Source: an uncultured Rickettsiales bacterium
Lineage (GTDB): Bacteria > Pseudomonadota > Alphaproteobacteria > Rs-D84
Length of the DNA stretch: 17,318 bases
Direction: 5' to 3'
NCBI GenBank assembly: GCA_900550495.1
Contig: URSJ01000017.1
Span: 1 to 17,318, forward strand
A program made the translations under genes and the position numbers. Under the pieces are notes generated by a model. It did not search any database, was not told where the DNA came from, and saw nothing but the letters and a program-made list of their open reading frames with translations. Below are positions 6,419 to 15,084 of this stretch, piece after piece. Position 1 is the first letter of the stretch. The number at the start of each line of letters is the position of its first letter.

Positions 6419-9400
6419 TTACCATGCTGTGTATCCCGTATTACATGTGCTGACACACTTGTTTCCGACACGTCGTCTGGACCCTGTGTCATCTGAATAC
6501 TCGGTACAGATTGGCTTGCACTCGTTATTTTCCAGGTTATAAATTTCGCCTTGGTACATGCACGACGCGATTTCGCATCCGCGGACATAACTGCTGGCGG
6601 CACGTTCACCATTGACGCCGAACATATTCGCGCAGCGACCGCATTCTGCATTTGTATCGTTTGTTTCCGACGGATCGTTTGTATATCCTGGGTTGCATGA
6701 CGTTGCAATACATGCGTTCCACGTGTTTGTATCGTGATTCCATTCGTGTGTACCAGTGCCATTATCTACGGTGCATGGCTGAACATCAGATACGCATGCA
6801 TTTGCCGCTATATGGTATCCAGACTCACATTCCATTACTGTGCACGCGCCAAAGGCATTTTTAACTTTATCCCAATGTTGCTGTGCCAATACAGCATTTG
6901 GAGCATTGCATTCGCGGACGTTTTGTTCACACGACTGGCCATATGGATGATAGCCAATTTCGCACGATGTCACATTACAGTTGCCGACGTTCATATCGTA
7001 TGTCAACGCGTGTGGGCGATTACATGGCGCACATCGTCCGTCAATCATTTCATAGTCGCCACGACACGAAGTTTCAACACATACACCGTCAATAATTTCA
7101 CAGTCGTTGCCATTATTAGAAACGCCCTTGAATTGGCAATCTGTTGGCCAGAACGCAGTTTCGCTGACTGGAATCGCCGTTCCGCCGACAATGGCGTGTG
7201 CTTCGCACTTGCGATAGCATTGTGTTTCGCTGGTCGCGCCCTGGACAGAATATTTCCACGAACCATCGCCCAGGTCTGCACACGAACGAACGGGTTCGTT
7301 TGACGGGCAATATGTGCCATTTCCACATTGTTTGCACATACCGTCAATCAGGCTGTGTCCAGACGCACAGGTTGCGATTTCGCACGTGTCTGCAATCCCG
7401 TAATAGTCACGGCCCTGCATCGCGGTTGCGTTGTCGGCCATTGCGCAATCTTTATAGCACAAATCTTTGCTGGTTGTGCCAATGTCAGATTTGGTAAATT
7501 CGCCGTTGGTCAATTCGCTACACGTTTTTTGTTCGCCGTTCGCACAAACGTTGTCCGCCGGACATTTTGTACAGTTGTTTTCAACTTGGCTAAATCCGGC
7601 GTTGCATTGCGTTACCGTGCATGTTGTGCACTGATAAGAATAGGCGTTATCGGTTTCATTATAATGGCATGTTTGTGTGCCAGCACCGTTTTCAATCGCA
7701 CACGACATTCCTGTCATATAGCAATCTGACGCCAACCCACTGGTTTCAGTATCTGTCACGCCATTTGATGCGCACGCAGTTCTGGTAATGTCGCCGATTA
7801 TACTGTAATAATTCTTACCTACTACGATGCAGTCATCTGGATTTGTAGATGGTAATGAATAATACCCAGCGTCACAATATGTCATGGTCGGTGTTTTGCA
7901 ACTGGTGTAATACAATGCGTCATCACCCAAGCCACGTGTCCAGAAGCATACACGAATTCCCTTACCATGACTGCCAACGTATGGTTCGCCAGATCTAAAG
8001 CACAATCCGATAGAATCCGAATTGGTCTTGCTCGTTTCACCACCTGCCGGGCATGCACTGCGCGTAACATCATCTGTTATGCTGTAATAGTTCAAACCAA
8101 CTTCGACACAGTCGGTGGCGTCTGGTGTCGCACGCCAATAACCACCACGGCATTTGTCTATCAATTTGGTGTCACAATCACGAGCATATACCGCCGTATC
8201 GCCATCACCATCGGAATAGAAACAACGCTGTGTTCCGCTGCCGTAAGTTGCAGTGTAAGGCAATTCTGTTTTATAACAGTCTTGAACCTTGGTTGCGTTG
8301 TCGATTTCGGTCTGACCTGCACGTGGGCATGCCGTACGTGTCAGAACATCTGTTGCGCTGTAATATCCGAATCCTGCCACGACGCAATCGTCGGCACTTT
8401 CAGATTGCAGCCAATATCCCGCATTACATTTTAACATTTTCCGGTCGGTGCAGGCACTGTTGTATGATGACGCAGTATCATCGTAATAGCATGTCTGGGT
8501 GCCAGTTCCATATGTCGCAGTGTATGGCAACAATTTCTTGTAGCACTGTGTAACGCTGGCCGTACCTGTCGGGGATTGTCCTGATTCTGGACATTCAAAA
8601 CGTCCTTCGACATGGCCGCTGTCAACCCCAAATGTGCCACCTGGACAATAATAGTTGTTTTCGCATTGTGCACATACAGTGCTGTTGCCGGTATAATACT
8701 GGCCCGCCTCACACCGGGTTGTGCCTGCCGCCCAACGTGCATAGATTGTCGCATTTTGGGTAACCGCGGTCAGTGATTCAGTTGATGTTATAAATGTCCC
8801 ATTGCTATCAATTATCTGGGCCCCACCAGTTGTCGCAGAATAAAACCCGGTAAAGTTGTATCCAGATTTGACTGGTGTGGTTGTCAGTGTCGTTATCACA
8901 TTTGCTGCTGCACTATCACTGGCCCATCTGGTCGCGTATTTCAGATACACTGTCTTGGGTTGTGCCACGGTTTGTGCACCTTGGCTGTCCAATGTTACGC
9001 TGAATACACGTGGTGTCCAAACCAAATACAATGTAATATCTGTTCCTGTCGACGACAGGTTTTCCGAAATATTTTCGCCGGCCGTATAACACGGTGCGCC
9101 ACCATTTGCCGTTGCACACCATTTGGTGTCGGCACTGTATCCAGGCTTGCTCAGGCCAGTGGCCAACGGCAATTTGCATTTACCGCTGTCAAACGTGCAT
9201 TGGACGCTGGAATCCAATGTCCCTGTGCCGCCATTTTTATCCAGTGTAATGGTGTATGTATTTGCTTTACACGTTGGATTTTCAGTATTGTTATTTTCGA
9301 CGGTGTATCCTGTTTCGCATACCACGTTGAACGAACATGCGCCATATGCAGTTGCGCTGACTGCGTTTACAGTATTGTCTTTTGCCGCAACGCTATCTGC

Positions 9401-12400
9401 GTGGTCAACTGTTTTGATACACTGTTTGTAACAGTCTGAATATTTTGCCGCGTGTTCGGTCGAATACGCAATTCCCCCAGTCGTTACGCGTGGACATTCA
9501 GTTGCAGTGATGCTGCCAGCAGGGCTGTATTCGCCGCTGCGTGTTCCTTCGCATGTAAATGATTGTGGGGTTTGATACCAATAACCTGCGTCACAACTGT
9601 TGACCGACACCACGCTACATTTATCATATGCCGATGTTTCTGTTTTCCAATCGCAACGAACCTTGGCCAAACCGTGCATAAATCCGTCATATGGATTATA
9701 CTCTTTAAAGCACGCTACAACGTCATCACTCAACTGTGTATCAGTTTGACCATAGTTTGGACACTCGGTTCTATCAACGTTTTTAATCGCGCTGTAATAT
9801 CCATATCCTACTGGGATACAGTCATATGCATTTTCCTTGTCATTGGAATAATATCCTGCATCACAATATGTCATTTTTGGTTGCTCACAACTGTCTGAAT
9901 AAACTGCGTTGTCGCCCGTCCCGCTGGAATAGAAACATACGCGGACCCCACGACCATGTTCGCCAGTATAGTCCTGGTCACCCTTGAAACAAAGTTTGAT
10001 ATCTTCAGACGTAGTGCGGATTGTTCGGCCATTTGCAGGACATGCGTGACGACTGATATCCCCTGGTTCACTATAATTATTCAGATCCACTTCGGCACAG
10101 TCAATATCGGTGCTGTTTTCAAGCCAGTAACCACCATTACAAGCGGTAATCTTTTGTGAATCACAGTCGCGTGCATACACAGCACCTGTGCCTGTTCCGT
10201 CGGAATAGAAGCAACGTTGGGTTCCATTGCCGTTTGTTGCGGTATATTCTACGCCGGTTTTATAACATTCCTGTATCTTTACTGCAGTGTCTGTTTCGGT
10301 TGTTCCACTGTTTGGACATTGGTCACGAGTCAGAACTGCATTAGCACTGTAATAACCATTGCCAACCTTGACACAGTCAATATCGGTGCTGTTTTTCAGC
10401 CAATAGCCAGCATTACATGCGGTTATCTCTTTCGTGTCGCAATTTGCACTGTATGTGTGTGCGATTGCCTCATAGAAACAACGCTGAGTCCCACTGCCGT
10501 TATCAGCAACATAGTTTAGACCAGTCTTGTAACACGCCGCATCAGATGACGAGTTTGCTGGTGAATATCCAGAATCAGGGCATGTATGTCGTCCCTCGAT
10601 ATGACCGCCATCAACACCAAACGTACCACCAGGACAATAGAAATTGTTTTCGCATGGTGCGCATGTTGTGTTGAACCCAGTGTAATAGGTTCCTGCTGGA
10701 CATGTCGTTTCGCCCGCCGCCCAACGTGCATAGATTGTTGCATTGCTGGCGGTCGCGGTCAATGCGTCTGGCGACGTGATGAATATGCCCGCGCTGTCAA
10801 TAACCTGGGTGCCACCAGTTTCGGCACTGTAATATCCACTAAACGTGTATCCTGCCTTGGCTGGCGCAGTCGTCAACGTTGTCAGTGCTGCGGTTGCTTC
10901 CGCGTTTGAATACCACCCAGTCGCATATTTCAGGTACGCCGTTCGGGGCGCGGCGACTGTTTGTGCACCTTGGTCATTCAGACTGATTGTATATGTGTTT
11001 GCATGCCATACTGCATACAGTTTTGTATTTTCGCCTGTTGCAGATATGTTCGTTGTCACAATTGTGCCACCATCATAGCAGGGCGCACCACCAGATGCTG
11101 TTGTGCACCATTTTGCGTCTACAGAATACCCAGTTCGTGTCAGGACGGTTGTTGCAGGTAACAGACATGTACCACTGTCAAAGGTGCACTGAACCTTGGC
11201 TGCGACAGAACCAGTCCCGCCGTTTTTATCCAATGTAATATCGTATTTATTCGCATTACAGGTTGGTTTTTCGGTATTGTTATTCGCAACTGTGTAACCT
11301 GTTCTGCATGTTACATTGAATGAACAAGTTGCGTATCCGGTTGTGCTGGTTGCGTTTACCGTATTGGTGGCCGCGGCAACAGAATCTGAATTCTCAACGG
11401 TCAACTGACATGTTTTATAGCAATCTGCATAAGATTTTGCATTTGGAGTTGACGACGCGTTGCCACCTGTCAATACCAATGGACACTTTGTTTGGTCGGT
11501 GTCGCCAGCTGGACTGTAATATCCATTACTGGTTCCTTCGCACATAAACGCGCTTGTAGTTTTATACCAATATCCAGCATCACAACTGTAAAGTTGATGT
11601 ATTCCACAATTTGCATATTCTGTTTGAGCAACAGAATAATAGCATTTTGCAGCCGCAACACCGTTTTTAAAGCCTACGTATGGGTCAAATATCTTATAAC
11701 AATCTGTTATGCTACGTGCCTGGTGTTCTTTGTCTGCGCTATAACTGGTGCCTCCGTTTGGACAAGCCAGGGGTTCTTCGCCTTCTGGACAGTAGAACCC
11801 TGTTGGGCATAACTCAGAATCAGCCCATACGCAAGTTGGATTTGTCCCAGGGCTGTTCTTGGGCATGTATCCTGAATCACAGACCGCAGTAAATGTGCAC
11901 GCAGGATATTCCGTTCCATTCCAATTCTGGCGTGTTTGCGTATTGCTCAGCGTTCCATTGCTGATTGTGGCTGGCGTTGGGCATGCGACAAAACAGTTGG
12001 TCGCTGTTGTGGCCCCACCAGAAGAAGAACCGCCATTTGGACATTGTGCACTGCACCCTTGTTCGTTAACAGGAACTGTTCCATTGCCATCACAATAATA
12101 TCCGGCTGGGCAGGTAACAAATCCAGCCCCGTTATAATATTTGCCAATCTGACAATCAAACGCATTCTGTGACCAACGCGCATACAACGTGGTGTTGGTG
12201 GTAAATGTCGTGCTGGCCGGCAGTGCGCCAGATTCAGAAATAATCTTGCTGCCACCAGATTGTTCGGTGTAATAGCCCAAAAATGTCCAGCCATTACGCG
12301 TCGGGACTGTCGCCTTGGTAATAGCACTGGTCGTGCCACTGTCACCGAACCAACCAGTTGCATATTTTTCATATATTGCGCCACTGCCACCGGTGCCATC

Positions 12401-14983
12401 ACCATCATTTAACGTAATAGTATATGTGTTCGGGTCACACTGGGCTGTTTCTGAGTTCAGTGTATAGTTATCAAAGCAGTTTATCGTTATTTCGCACGAT
12501 GAATATGGCGCAGTACATACGTCCGGATTATCGTAATAATAGCCACCGTTTTTCACCGTAGAGCCGTGTGTGCAACTGGCATTGTTCGGGCAAGATTGTG
12601 GGTCGCACGCGCGTGTGCAGGGTTTGTAGCACGCCCCAGGGCCGCGAGTGTTTCGGTTCACAGATAATGTGAAAGACCCGTCCGCCAAAGTAGTGCACCG
12701 TTCGCAGCCTACACCAGTATGATAATAGCGTGTGTTACATGTAAATGAACTCAATGGGCACAACGCATCAGCACTGTTTTCAACGTCACAGGTTGAAGAG
12801 TTATAATACTGTTTTCCTGCGACACTGGCTTCAAGGTTATATGTGCAATCCCTGGTAACCATAGGGAATTTACATGCCGCTGTATTTTCGCCAGAACAAG
12901 TTGTGCTACATGGTTTATAGCAATCAGACGATGATGTTGCTGCATTGGCAGAATAAGCATATTCGTTGCCCAGGCTTGAACATGCTATTCTACAACCCTC
13001 GGCACCTTCATATGCATCACCTGTGCCCGGGCAGTAATAACCTGCGGGACATTCCATTATTCCGACGCCATCATAGTATTTTCCGGCACCAATTGTTGCA
13101 CATGAAAGCAATGTTTGTCCCCAGCGTGCATACAATATTGCATTGTGTGCTTTGTCCCACACAGTCTTTGTCGGCTTACCCGATTTGTCATAATACTGTG
13201 TTCCGCCAGTTTCTGCGTCATAGTATCCTGAAAAATGCTGAGTCGGATCGTCATGTGTTGGAATATACTCTGGCGCTAATGTTGACAGTGCAGCATTATA
13301 TGTTACTGTCAGTGTCGGTTCAGACGCCAATATTCCGCCATTCGGTTCAAATGTTATAGTATATTGGTTGGCAACGCATTGACCATCAATCAATTTGTAT
13401 CCATCATTACATGTATAAACGTTGCTACCATTACAAAAAGCATTTGCTGGACATGTTTCGCACTTGCCATCATGTATATAAAATCCAGTTTTGCATTGCG
13501 TCGGGCTGCAGGTGTTATTAGCACCACCGTTATATTCGGTGCCTGTTACAGTAAAAGAATTTGCAATGTCGTCTGTTGTGCACTTGCGGTAACATTTCGA
13601 AGTGTCTTCGCCAATACATATATCGTAAGAACCCAGTTTGTATATTGAACTGACGCTGCTGCACGATATTACGCAGTCAGAACACCCGTCGCCATTCGGG
13701 TATTGATTTGATGCACAGCCACATTGACCATAGCTTTGCTCGTCGTAATCACACGCGTTCCACAAGGCTCCTGCAGATATGGGAGTGTCATTTACATAGA
13801 CGTATTCGCGCGTTGGATCTGGGTAATTACCGTCCCACCGATTGAATGTGAAGCCTGGTTTCACAAAATCCAAGTCTGATGATGACACATTACGTGGCTT
13901 GAAATACTGACCATATGTAACAGTTTGCTGGTGTTCACTTTCTGGCGTATTTGATGTCGCCCCTTCGCCTGGTTTATACGTAATAGTGGTAGTTATTGGC
14001 TCGCATCCACTGCCATCCGCCGTTTGTTTATATCCGAATTCACATGCAAATGTAAATGCGCACGTGGATTCTGCTGCATTACATGTGCCACCAACATTTT
14101 GTGTTCCAGTGGTTGTTGTTATTTCCCAATTACATGTTGCGTTGCTGGGACACTGCGGCTTTGTGCATTGGCGTGTACATGTTGCATAGCATGCAGTTTG
14201 GCCACCTGTATTACCGGAATTTGATTGTGGATAATCCGATGGACATGCATAACACGCTGTGCCGTTCACATAATAATTAGCTGCGGCGGTAACCGATGCA
14301 ACTGTTTGATTACAAGGTGCCTTGTTCGTTTTGCAGCCACTTTTAATGCGACCATCGGCCGTCCCAGCCGCATTCGAGTATGCAACATAAGAGCATGGGT
14401 CATTGCTACATTCTTTACACGTAGCGGTTTTGCACCCATCTGGGGTTGTGCATTCAATTTGTATACCGTCCCATGCACGTTCTTTTTCGTTACTGTAACA
14501 CCTTGTGATAGCAGAACTGCCAGCGTCAGAATTCGGGTATAATATCGGACATGCGCTTTTGCCCTGGTCAACAGTGCTGACTGTGTATGTGTTGCCTGGA
14601 CAGTATGATTTTGCAGGGCACTGGGTGCATGATGTCTTGCCAGCTTCCAAATATGTGCCAGGCGCACAAGTAACAGTGCTTATAGAGCATGTTTGCCCCG
14701 ATACAACAGTTGGACCATGCGTTGTTGAATTCCAATAGTTATTTGGGCAGGCACAGTTTAATGATGAACTGCCAGCGGCCGTAGTTGACTGCCAGCCGTC
14801 GCCACTGGGACAGGCGACGCAAGAATTGCCAGCATTGGTGTTAGACAGGTAATAATTTTTGACGCAACTGATATATTTTTGCACCGTGGGGCAGTTATAT
14901 GCACCATTTGCAACCGCCACATTTGCAAAAAACGCGACCACAACATATACAAAAAAACGTAGGAAACCGCGCATTTTTCCCAT
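6419..14983 (-). CDS. Giant secreted Cys-rich InlB B-repeat protein
   Basis: One uninterrupted frame encodes about 2,854 residues. I chose ATG 14983, preceded by the Shine-Dalgarno AGAGAGGAAG; the frame is open 24 bases further. Residues 4-26 form a Sec signal peptide (MRGFLRFF, hydrophobic core, ending near ANVAVANG). Then come a Cys-rich N-terminal region (27-330), seven InlB B-repeat-like segments near 332-403, 539-623, 852-941, 1245-1329, 1329-1424, 1908-1992 and 1992-2088, ephrin-receptor/GCC2-like motifs (CPAGYYCPG), about nine ~90-residue modules (1098-2470) and a Cys-rich C-terminal third. There is no LPXTG, no later transmembrane helix, no beta-barrel and no catalytic motif. B-repeats are known from Listeria internalin B. 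I infer an extracellular, disulfide-stabilised adhesin or stalk; how it crosses or attaches to the outer membrane is not visible. Base composition resembles neighbouring genes. Confidence 0.85.
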   Translation of the reverse strand: MGKMRGFLRFFVYVVVAFFANVAVANGAYNCPTVQKYISCVKNYYLSNTNAGNSCVACPSGDGWQSTTAAGSSSLNCACPNNYWNSTTHGPTVVSGQTCSISTVTCAPGTYLEAGKTSCTQCPAKSYCPGNTYTVSTVDQGKSACPILYPNSDAGSSAITRCYSNEKERAWDGIQIECTTPDGCKTATCKECSNDPCSYVAYSNAAGTADGRIKSGCKTNKAPCNQTVASVTAAANYYVNGTACYACPSDYPQSNSGNTGGQTACYATCTRQCTKPQCPSNATCNWEITTTTGTQNVGGTCNAAESTCAFTFACEFGYKQTADGSGCEPITTTITYKPGEGATSNTPESEHQQTVTYGQYFKPRNVSSSDLDFVKPGFTFNRWDGNYPDPTREYVYVNDTPISAGALWNACDYDEQSYGQCGCASNQYPNGDGCSDCVISCSSVSSIYKLGSYDICIGEDTSKCYRKCTTDDIANSFTVTGTEYNGGANNTCSPTQCKTGFYIHDGKCETCPANAFCNGSNVYTCNDGYKLIDGQCVANQYTITFEPNGGILASEPTLTVTYNAALSTLAPEYIPTHDDPTQHFSGYYDAETGGTQYYDKSGKPTKTVWDKAHNAILYARWGQTLLSCATIGAGKYYDGVGIMECPAGYYCPGTGDAYEGAEGCRIACSSLGNEYAYSANAATSSSDCYKPCSTTCSGENTAACKFPMVTRDCTYNLEASVAGKQYYNSSTCDVENSADALCPLSSFTCNTRYYHTGVGCERCTTLADGSFTLSVNRNTRGPGACYKPCTRACDPQSCPNNASCTHGSTVKNGGYYYDNPDVCTAPYSSCEITINCFDNYTLNSETAQCDPNTYTITLNDGDGTGGSGAIYEKYATGWFGDSGTTSAITKATVPTRNGWTFLGYYTEQSGGSKIISESGALPASTTFTTNTTLYARWSQNAFDCQIGKYYNGAGFVTCPAGYYCDGNGTVPVNEQGCSAQCPNGGSSSGGATTATNCFVACPTPATISNGTLSNTQTRQNWNGTEYPACTFTAVCDSGYMPKNSPGTNPTCVWADSELCPTGFYCPEGEEPLACPNGGTSYSADKEHQARSITDCYKIFDPYVGFKNGVAAAKCYYSVAQTEYANCGIHQLYSCDAGYWYKTTSAFMCEGTSNGYYSPAGDTDQTKCPLVLTGGNASSTPNAKSYADCYKTCQLTVENSDSVAAATNTVNATSTTGYATCSFNVTCRTGYTVANNNTEKPTCNANKYDITLDKNGGTGSVAAKVQCTFDSGTCLLPATTVLTRTGYSVDAKWCTTASGGAPCYDGGTIVTTNISATGENTKLYAVWHANTYTISLNDQGAQTVAAPRTAYLKYATGWYSNAEATAALTTLTTAPAKAGYTFSGYYSAETGGTQVIDSAGIFITSPDALTATASNATIYARWAAGETTCPAGTYYTGFNTTCAPCENNFYCPGGTFGVDGGHIEGRHTCPDSGYSPANSSSDAACYKTGLNYVADNGSGTQRCFYEAIAHTYSANCDTKEITACNAGYWLKNSTDIDCVKVGNGYYSANAVLTRDQCPNSGTTETDTAVKIQECYKTGVEYTATNGNGTQRCFYSDGTGTGAVYARDCDSQKITACNGGYWLENSTDIDCAEVDLNNYSEPGDISRHACPANGRTIRTTSEDIKLCFKGDQDYTGEHGRGVRVCFYSSGTGDNAVYSDSCEQPKMTYCDAGYYSNDKENAYDCIPVGYGYYSAIKNVDRTECPNYGQTDTQLSDDVVACFKEYNPYDGFMHGLAKVRCDWKTETSAYDKCSVVSVNSCDAGYWYQTPQSFTCEGTRSGEYSPAGSITATECPRVTTGGIAYSTEHAAKYSDCYKQCIKTVDHADSVAAKDNTVNAVSATAYGACSFNVVCETGYTVENNNTENPTCKANTYTITLDKNGGTGTLDSSVQCTFDSGKCKLPLATGLSKPGYSADTKWCATANGGAPCYTAGENISENLSSTGTDITLYLVWTPRVFSVTLDSQGAQTVAQPKTVYLKYATRWASDSAAANVITTLTTTPVKSGYNFTGFYSATTGGAQIIDSNGTFITSTESLTAVTQNATIYARWAAGTTRCEAGQYYTGNSTVCAQCENNYYCPGGTFGVDSGHVEGRFECPESGQSPTGTASVTQCYKKLLPYTATYGTGTQTCYYDDTASSYNSACTDRKMLKCNAGYWLQSESADDCVVAGFGYYSATDVLTRTACPRAGQTEIDNATKVQDCYKTELPYTATYGSGTQRCFYSDGDGDTAVYARDCDTKLIDKCRGGYWRATPDATDCVEVGLNYYSITDDVTRSACPAGGETSKTNSDSIGLCFRSGEPYVGSHGKGIRVCFWTRGLGDDALYYTSCKTPTMTYCDAGYYSLPSTNPDDCIVVGKNYYSIIGDITRTACASNGVTDTETSGLASDCYMTGMSCAIENGAGTQTCHYNETDNAYSYQCTTCTVTQCNAGFSQVENNCTKCPADNVCANGEQKTCSELTNGEFTKSDIGTTSKDLCYKDCAMADNATAMQGRDYYGIADTCEIATCASGHSLIDGMCKQCGNGTYCPSNEPVRSCADLGDGSWKYSVQGATSETQCYRKCEAHAIVGGTAIPVSETAFWPTDCQFKGVSNNGNDCEIIDGVCVETSCRGDYEMIDGRCAPCNRPHALTYDMNVGNCNVTSCEIGYHPYGQSCEQNVRECNAPNAVLAQQHWDKVKNAFGACTVMECESGYHIAANACVSDVQPCTVDNGTGTHEWNHDTNTWNACIATSCNPGYTNDPSETNDTNAECGRCANMFGVNGERAASSYVRGCEIASCMYQGEIYNLENNECKPICTEYSDDTGSRRRVGNKCVSTCNTGYTAW
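7715..9703 (-). repeat. Tandem duplication, copy 2
   Basis: This is the second copy of a 1,989-bp (663-codon) unit inside the giant gene. Matching landmarks sit exactly 1,989 bases from their partners in copy 1 at four checked points: PYDGF/PYVGF (9692 and 11681), the GGAATAGA of CFYSDG (8211 and 10200), the AARWAAG region (8731 and 10720) and the KWC codons (9119 and 11108). It holds module a', B-repeats 6 and 7, an ephrin-like Cys block and modules b', c', d'. Protein identity to copy 1 is roughly 55-65% by eye. Confidence 0.85.
8722..9262 (-). repeat. InlB B-repeats 6 and 7 (pair)
   Basis: Segment 6 (YTITLDKNGGTGT to LYLVWTPR) is again the cysteine-bearing variant with four conserved Cys positions. 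Segment 7 (FSVTLDSQGAQTV to IYARWAAG) is the KYATRW form. They are the duplicates of segments 4 and 5 in exact 1,989-bp register. Confidence 0.8.
9704..11692 (-). repeat. Tandem duplication, copy 1
   Basis: First copy of the 663-residue unit in the giant gene. It begins at FDPYVGFKNG and contains, in order, module a, a Cys linker (CSFNVTCRTGYTV), B-repeats 4 and 5, an ephrin-like block (CENNFYCPGGTFGVDGGH) and modules b, c and d. It abuts copy 2 with no spacer. The register is constant at all checked points, so any insertions and deletions since duplication cancel out or did not occur. Confidence 0.85.
10712..11250 (-). repeat. InlB B-repeats 4 and 5 (pair)
   Basis: Segment 4 (YDITLDKNGGTGS to LYAVWHAN) is a cysteine-bearing variant with VQCTFDSGTC, KWC and GGAPCY. 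Segment 5 (YTISLNDQGAQTV to IYARWAAG) follows without a linker and belongs to the KYATGW subtype of segment 3. The pair occurs again as segments 6 and 7. Confidence 0.8.
12163..12430 (-). repeat. InlB B-repeat 3
   Basis: It opens with YTITLNDGDGTGGSG, has GWTFLGYYTEQSGGSKII in the middle and ends with LYARWSQN, followed by GKYYNGAGFVTCPAGYYCDG. The insertion KYATGWFGDSGTTSAI before the core is shared with segments 5 and 7, so those three form a subtype. Confidence 0.85.
13117..13370 (-). repeat. InlB B-repeat 2
   Basis: YTITFEPNGG at the start, HFSGYYDAETGGTQYYD in the middle and ILYARWGQ at the end are textbook B-repeat features. It is followed directly by the ephrin-like block GKYYDGVGIMECPAGYYCPG, the arrangement repeated after segments 3, 5 and 7. 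Confidence 0.85.
13775..13990 (-). repeat. InlB B-repeat-like segment 1 (divergent)
   Basis: The segment opens with TTITYKPGEG and contains GFTFNRWDG, the usual start and middle of a B-repeat (family Listeria_Bacteroides repeat, Flg_new). It ends in AGALWNACDYDE instead of the LYARW ending of the other copies, so its last strand is altered. Confidence 0.65.
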
Positions 14984-15005
14984 AACTTCCTCTCTTTTGT
15001 ATCTC

Positions 15006-15035
15006 ATCTTAGAAAAAAAGCCAGGGGCGGTGCAA
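15006..15035 (-). promoter_or_regulatory. Promoter of the giant gene
   Basis: On the minus strand TTGCAC (15035-15030) and TAAGAT (15011-15006) are 18 bases apart. The predicted start leaves a leader of about 15 bases that contains the AGAGAGGAAG ribosome-binding site before ATG 14983. It lies after the tRNA terminator, so the gene has its own transcription unit. Confidence 0.5.
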
Positions 15036-15053
15036 GTATAAAATGTATAAAAT

Positions 15054-15076
15054 AAAAAAACACGCCATTGGCGTGT
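15054..15076 (-). terminator. Terminator after the tRNA gene
   Basis: The stem ACACGCC (15060-15066) pairs with GGCGTGT (15070-15076) around a three-base loop, and a run of T follows on the minus strand. It starts 8 bases after the CCA end of the tRNA and separates it from the giant gene. Confidence 0.85.
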
Positions 15077-15084
15077 GAATTTTG

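Noticed and set aside
6419..6460. C-terminal Trp of the giant protein as an outer-membrane barrel (BAM) signal
   Set aside because: The preceding residues are a Cys-rich loop (CVSTCNTGYTAW) without the alternating hydrophobic pattern of a final beta-strand.
7715..11692. CRISPR-like or DNA-level repeat array
   Set aside because: The periodicity is that of protein modules about 270 bases long and of a 1,989-base coding duplication; there are no short identical repeats with unique spacers.
6419..15007. Many plus-strand open frames of 60-190 codons across the giant gene
   Set aside because: They are antisense shadows of a Cys-, Gly- and Thr-rich coding sequence; none has a recognisable domain, a promoter or a ribosome-binding site.
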